Shown: one piece after another, positions 61,550 to 64,000 of the stretch
Position numbering within the stretch: the stretch's first letter is position 1
Layout: each line of letters opens with the position of its first letter
Assembly: GCF_002441935.1 (NCBI RefSeq)
Contig: NZ_CP023668.1
Coordinates: forward strand, 620,001 to 684,000
From: Mesoplasma lactucae ATCC 49193
Lineage (GTDB): Bacteria > Bacillota_I > Bacilli_A > Mycoplasmatales > Mycoplasmataceae
Reading direction: 5' to 3'
DNA: 64,000 nucleotides
The notes under the pieces: model-generated
Seen by the model: the letters and a program-made list of their open reading frames with translations, nothing else
What the model was told of the DNA's origin: nothing
The model's database searches: none
Program-made: the position numbers and the translations under genes

Positions 61550-62812
61550 GTGAAAGAAAACTCGAAAAAGTTTGACCCCAATAAGCCTAAGTTTAAAAAT
61601 GTTTTCTTCCCTATGCGAAGTGAACAATTTTCTTGAATAGGTTTACCTTTAATAATCATTTGTGGATTAAGTCTAGGAGCTTTTATTGCTACTTCTTGAT
61701 GATCAGTTGATTTAAAAAGTGCTGAAGTATTTTCAAAAGCAATGAAATATGAAGTCTTTAAATATTGAAGCCAATATTATAGTGTTTTAGGAAACACAGA
61801 ATTAGTTGTTGTAATGTTCTTATTAATAATGATTTTAGTAGAAACATTCTTTAAATATAAATCTGAAAAACACCCTAATTCAAAATGAAGAAGGCAAAAA
61901 GAAGGTTGATTATGAACAATCTATGGAATATTTATTGCAATCTGATTATTCTATAACATTTGAGAATGTGTTGGTTTTAATACTTTAGATAAAGGTTTTG
62001 GTCCTGGTTTCGATAATGAAATCATGGATTCAACAAAATATAAACAATATGGAAAAATAGTTGCTATAGTAATTCAAACAGCTATTTTAGGATTTGGAAT
62101 TTGATGAGTTCATTGCAAAATGACCAGAAAGCAAGATTTCTGATTCCAAGAATATTGAGTTGATGCAATCAAAGCCCTATTCTTCTTCGCTTTAACTTAC
62201 TTAATAATTGCCGTTTTAAAATGAATGTTTGGTCGTGTTTACTACTACAACGTTGATTTTGGAAATCTGTATCAAGAATTAGGACAAAGAACTGGGGAAT
62301 ATAGACCTGGTCATTTATATTCAGACGCATATAATTGATATGCAAACCAAGACGCCAGAAAATGAGGTTTCTATGATCCAACTTCAAATCATTGAGATGC
62401 TAATGGTACTGGAGAATATCCTTGATGAAAATTAAATGGTTTCTTCGTTAGACCAGAAGATTCCCCTCAGTTTGCTTTACCAGTTAACTATGCTTTCCCT
62501 TCTGGACATGTTAATGCTACTTATTGTGTTCTTGCAGTTTTCTTCTTATTACTAGGAAGAAAAAGACATAGAACTTTTGGTAAATTAATGAAAACATTTA
62601 CAATAATTTGTTTATTACATTTATTATCAATGAACTTTGCTGTTGTTGTTATGAGATGACACTGATTCTCAGATACATCATTTACAAACATTTTAGCAAT
62701 CTTCTCTTACTTCTTTGTAGCATGATGTGTAGATAGATTAAAATGATTAGTTATGAAAAAACATAACTTAAAAGATATTGCCATCTATGGAGACAAAGAA
62801 CTTAATAGATAA
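61550..62812 (+). CDS. PAP2-type phosphatase, membrane-bound
   Basis: 420 aa with six or more hydrophobic helices and many TGA Trp codons. The phosphatase motifs are in the C-terminal half: KWMFGR (motif 1, partial), YAFPSGHVNATY (motif 2, PSGH) and VVMRWHWFSDT (motif 3, R...H...D). Insertion of a long hydrophilic loop (Tyr/Asp/Asn/Trp-rich, about residues 235-305) between motifs 1 and 2. It probably removes phosphate from phosphatidic acid or polyprenyl/PGP lipids at the membrane. GTG start at 61550 with AAAGGA 11 bases upstream. Confidence 0.85.
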
Positions 62813-62844
62813 AAAATATGACTATATGTGTAGTCATATTTTTT
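62811..62844. terminator. Bidirectional terminator between PAP2 and ABC permease genes
   Basis: AAAAAATATGACTA (62811-62824) / TAGTCATATTTTTT (62831-62844), 6-base loop. The convergent stops of both genes touch the stem. Confidence 0.8.
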
Positions 62845-64000
62845 AATTTTCTTCTTGAGGTTTTACATCAATTTTTTCAATTAGTTTATTAGAACTTATA
62901 GCCCCAATTGCTAAGATAGTCATCATTGCTACAAAGACAATACCTAAAGCCCATCAACTGAATGGGTTTGTTACAACCATGTTTGATTCCATTAATAGAA
63001 TTGAAGTTGCTCCTCATCAAATTAGATAACTTATACCTAAACTAATAAAGACTGTAATAGCTTCACTTGTGAAGTATTTACCAATCAATCCCATATTAAT
63101 TTTACGGTTAGTGTAACCCATAGCTTTAAAGGTTGAGATTAAGTTACGTCTTTCATTAATGTTTACTAATACGAATACTAGATAAAGAATTAAGACAACT
63201 ATAATAGTCATACCAATTAACATATCAATTAAGATATAAAATTCTTTAACTTTAGATTTTGCTAACCCTTCATTAAAACTAATATTGTTGAAGTTAGGAG
63301 TATTAACATTTGCTAAGTTAACAAATGGTGATACTTGTCTAAAGTCAGTCATAAAGTCATTTACCTTAACAACTTCATCTTTATAAGTTGGATAAAAGAA
63401 GTTGTAGTAAGGAGTTGATACTTTAGCGCTTAAGAAGTCTTTAGCATCTTTTAATGTTATGAAATCTCTTTTAGTAAAGATCTCATTGTAATAAGTAACA
63501 TCTGGTCTTTTATTATGAATGTAATTAGTTGTAAACACTTGGTGGTCTGCATAGATATTATTTGTATAGTTATCATTATTATTAATTCCAACTATTTTTA
63601 ATTTTAAATAAGTATCATAGTCAGCTTCTGGTAAGGAAATTTTTAAAGTTGAACCAACTTTTAAATTATTTAACACTGCCATGTGTCTACTAATAATTAC
63701 TGGTAAAGCATTATATTCGCTGGCGAAATTGTTCATTAATTCCATGTTTTTACTTTTCTTTCCAGAGAAGTTAAACATGTCATAACTGTAATCTTCTAGT
63801 AAATATATTTTTCAATCATTACTTGCTCTATACCCTCTTTTAGCAGGATTTACTTTTAAGTTTAAAACTGGGAAATCCACATCGTTTTGAACAAAAGCAT
63901 TGTTTAAAGTAATTCAAGGATCTTTGTTTTCTTTTTGTGCCATTTCATTTAAGACATCAAAGTAAGGAATAACTTTTTCTTCACCAAAGCTTACAAGTTT
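62843..64000 (-). CDS. ABC transporter permease, FtsX/MacB type (C-terminal part)
   Basis: Only the last 385 or so codons are inside the window; the 5' part lies beyond the right edge. The extracellular region (residues visible: PVLNLKVNPAKRGYRASNDW, MAVLNNLKVGSTLKISLPEA) is followed by three membrane helices: FYILIDMLIGMTIIVVLILYLVFVLV, then the cytoplasmic RRNLISTFKAMGYTNRKINMGLIGKYF (FtsX-type coupling), FISLGISYLIWWG and WALGIVFVAMMTILAIGAISS. It probably exports or extracts lipids or lipoproteins with an ATPase partner not seen here. Ends at TAA 62843-62845. Confidence 0.85.

Overview
The window comes from a wall-less bacterium of the class Mollicutes that reads UGA as tryptophan. Nearly every large gene (rpoB, rpoC, secA, uvrA, atpA, lysS, dnaB and others) is open only when in-frame TGA codons are read through, and these fall at tryptophan positions of conserved motifs (for example Lgt GRWGN, with W encoded by TGA). 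The DNA is AT-rich. Gene content and order (tandem lgt genes, the L11 type, a Spiroplasma-like lipoprotein signal) point to the Spiroplasma/Entomoplasma/Mycoplasma mycoides clade; the genus is an inference. No rRNA, tRNA, insertion sequence, phage or CRISPR was seen. There is no gene-free stretch over 300 bases; the longest gaps are about 200 bases.

Layout. 1-7000 (minus): secG, an XRE-type regulator, whiA, two paralogous lgt genes, trxB and hprK. 7000-16900 (minus): a folT-like/folC pair, uvrA, uvrB and secA. 17000-19530 (plus): a YigZ/IMPACT protein and a 5'-3' exonuclease carrying a 310-residue disordered R/N/G/D-rich repeat tail. 19587-26743 (minus): a complete F1Fo ATP synthase operon (AtpI-like, B, E, F, H, A, G, D, C). 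26890-29254: upp, glyA, rpiB. 29380-38790: rpoC, rpoB, an unrecognised gene, rplL. 38862-45204: rplJ, rplA, rplK, nusG, secE, rpmG, a SigH-like sigma factor, rlmB, cysS. This is the Bacillus subtilis order cysS-rlmB-sigH-rpmG-secE-nusG-rplKAJL-rpoBC with a few genes missing. 45222-48473: an ECF transporter S component, ung, a large lipoprotein. 48593-52378: dnaB, rplI, a small unknown gene, rpsR, ssb, rpsF. 52509-58357: a large SF1 helicase fused to a nuclease-like domain, a degenerate ferritin, lysS, a DUF1904 gene. 58553-62812: proC with an overlapping alpha/beta hydrolase (plus), a multi-pass membrane protein (minus), a PAP2-type phosphatase (plus). The right edge cuts an FtsX-type ABC permease (minus).

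Most of the window is core machinery: transcription, translation, secretion, energy, repair and one-carbon metabolism. Three ribosomal-protein leaders are visible: an L10 leader with a terminator and a competing antiterminator helix, a structured rplK leader, and an S6:S18-type leader. Intrinsic terminators are abundant and mark the transcription units.

The least ordinary items are (1) the exonuclease with the disordered repeat tail, (2) the helicase-nuclease fusion, a possible single-gene defence or repair system, (3) the SigH-like factor kept in a reduced genome, (4) a second Lgt that lacks the catalytic histidine, and (5) natural rifampicin-resistance residues in RpoB.
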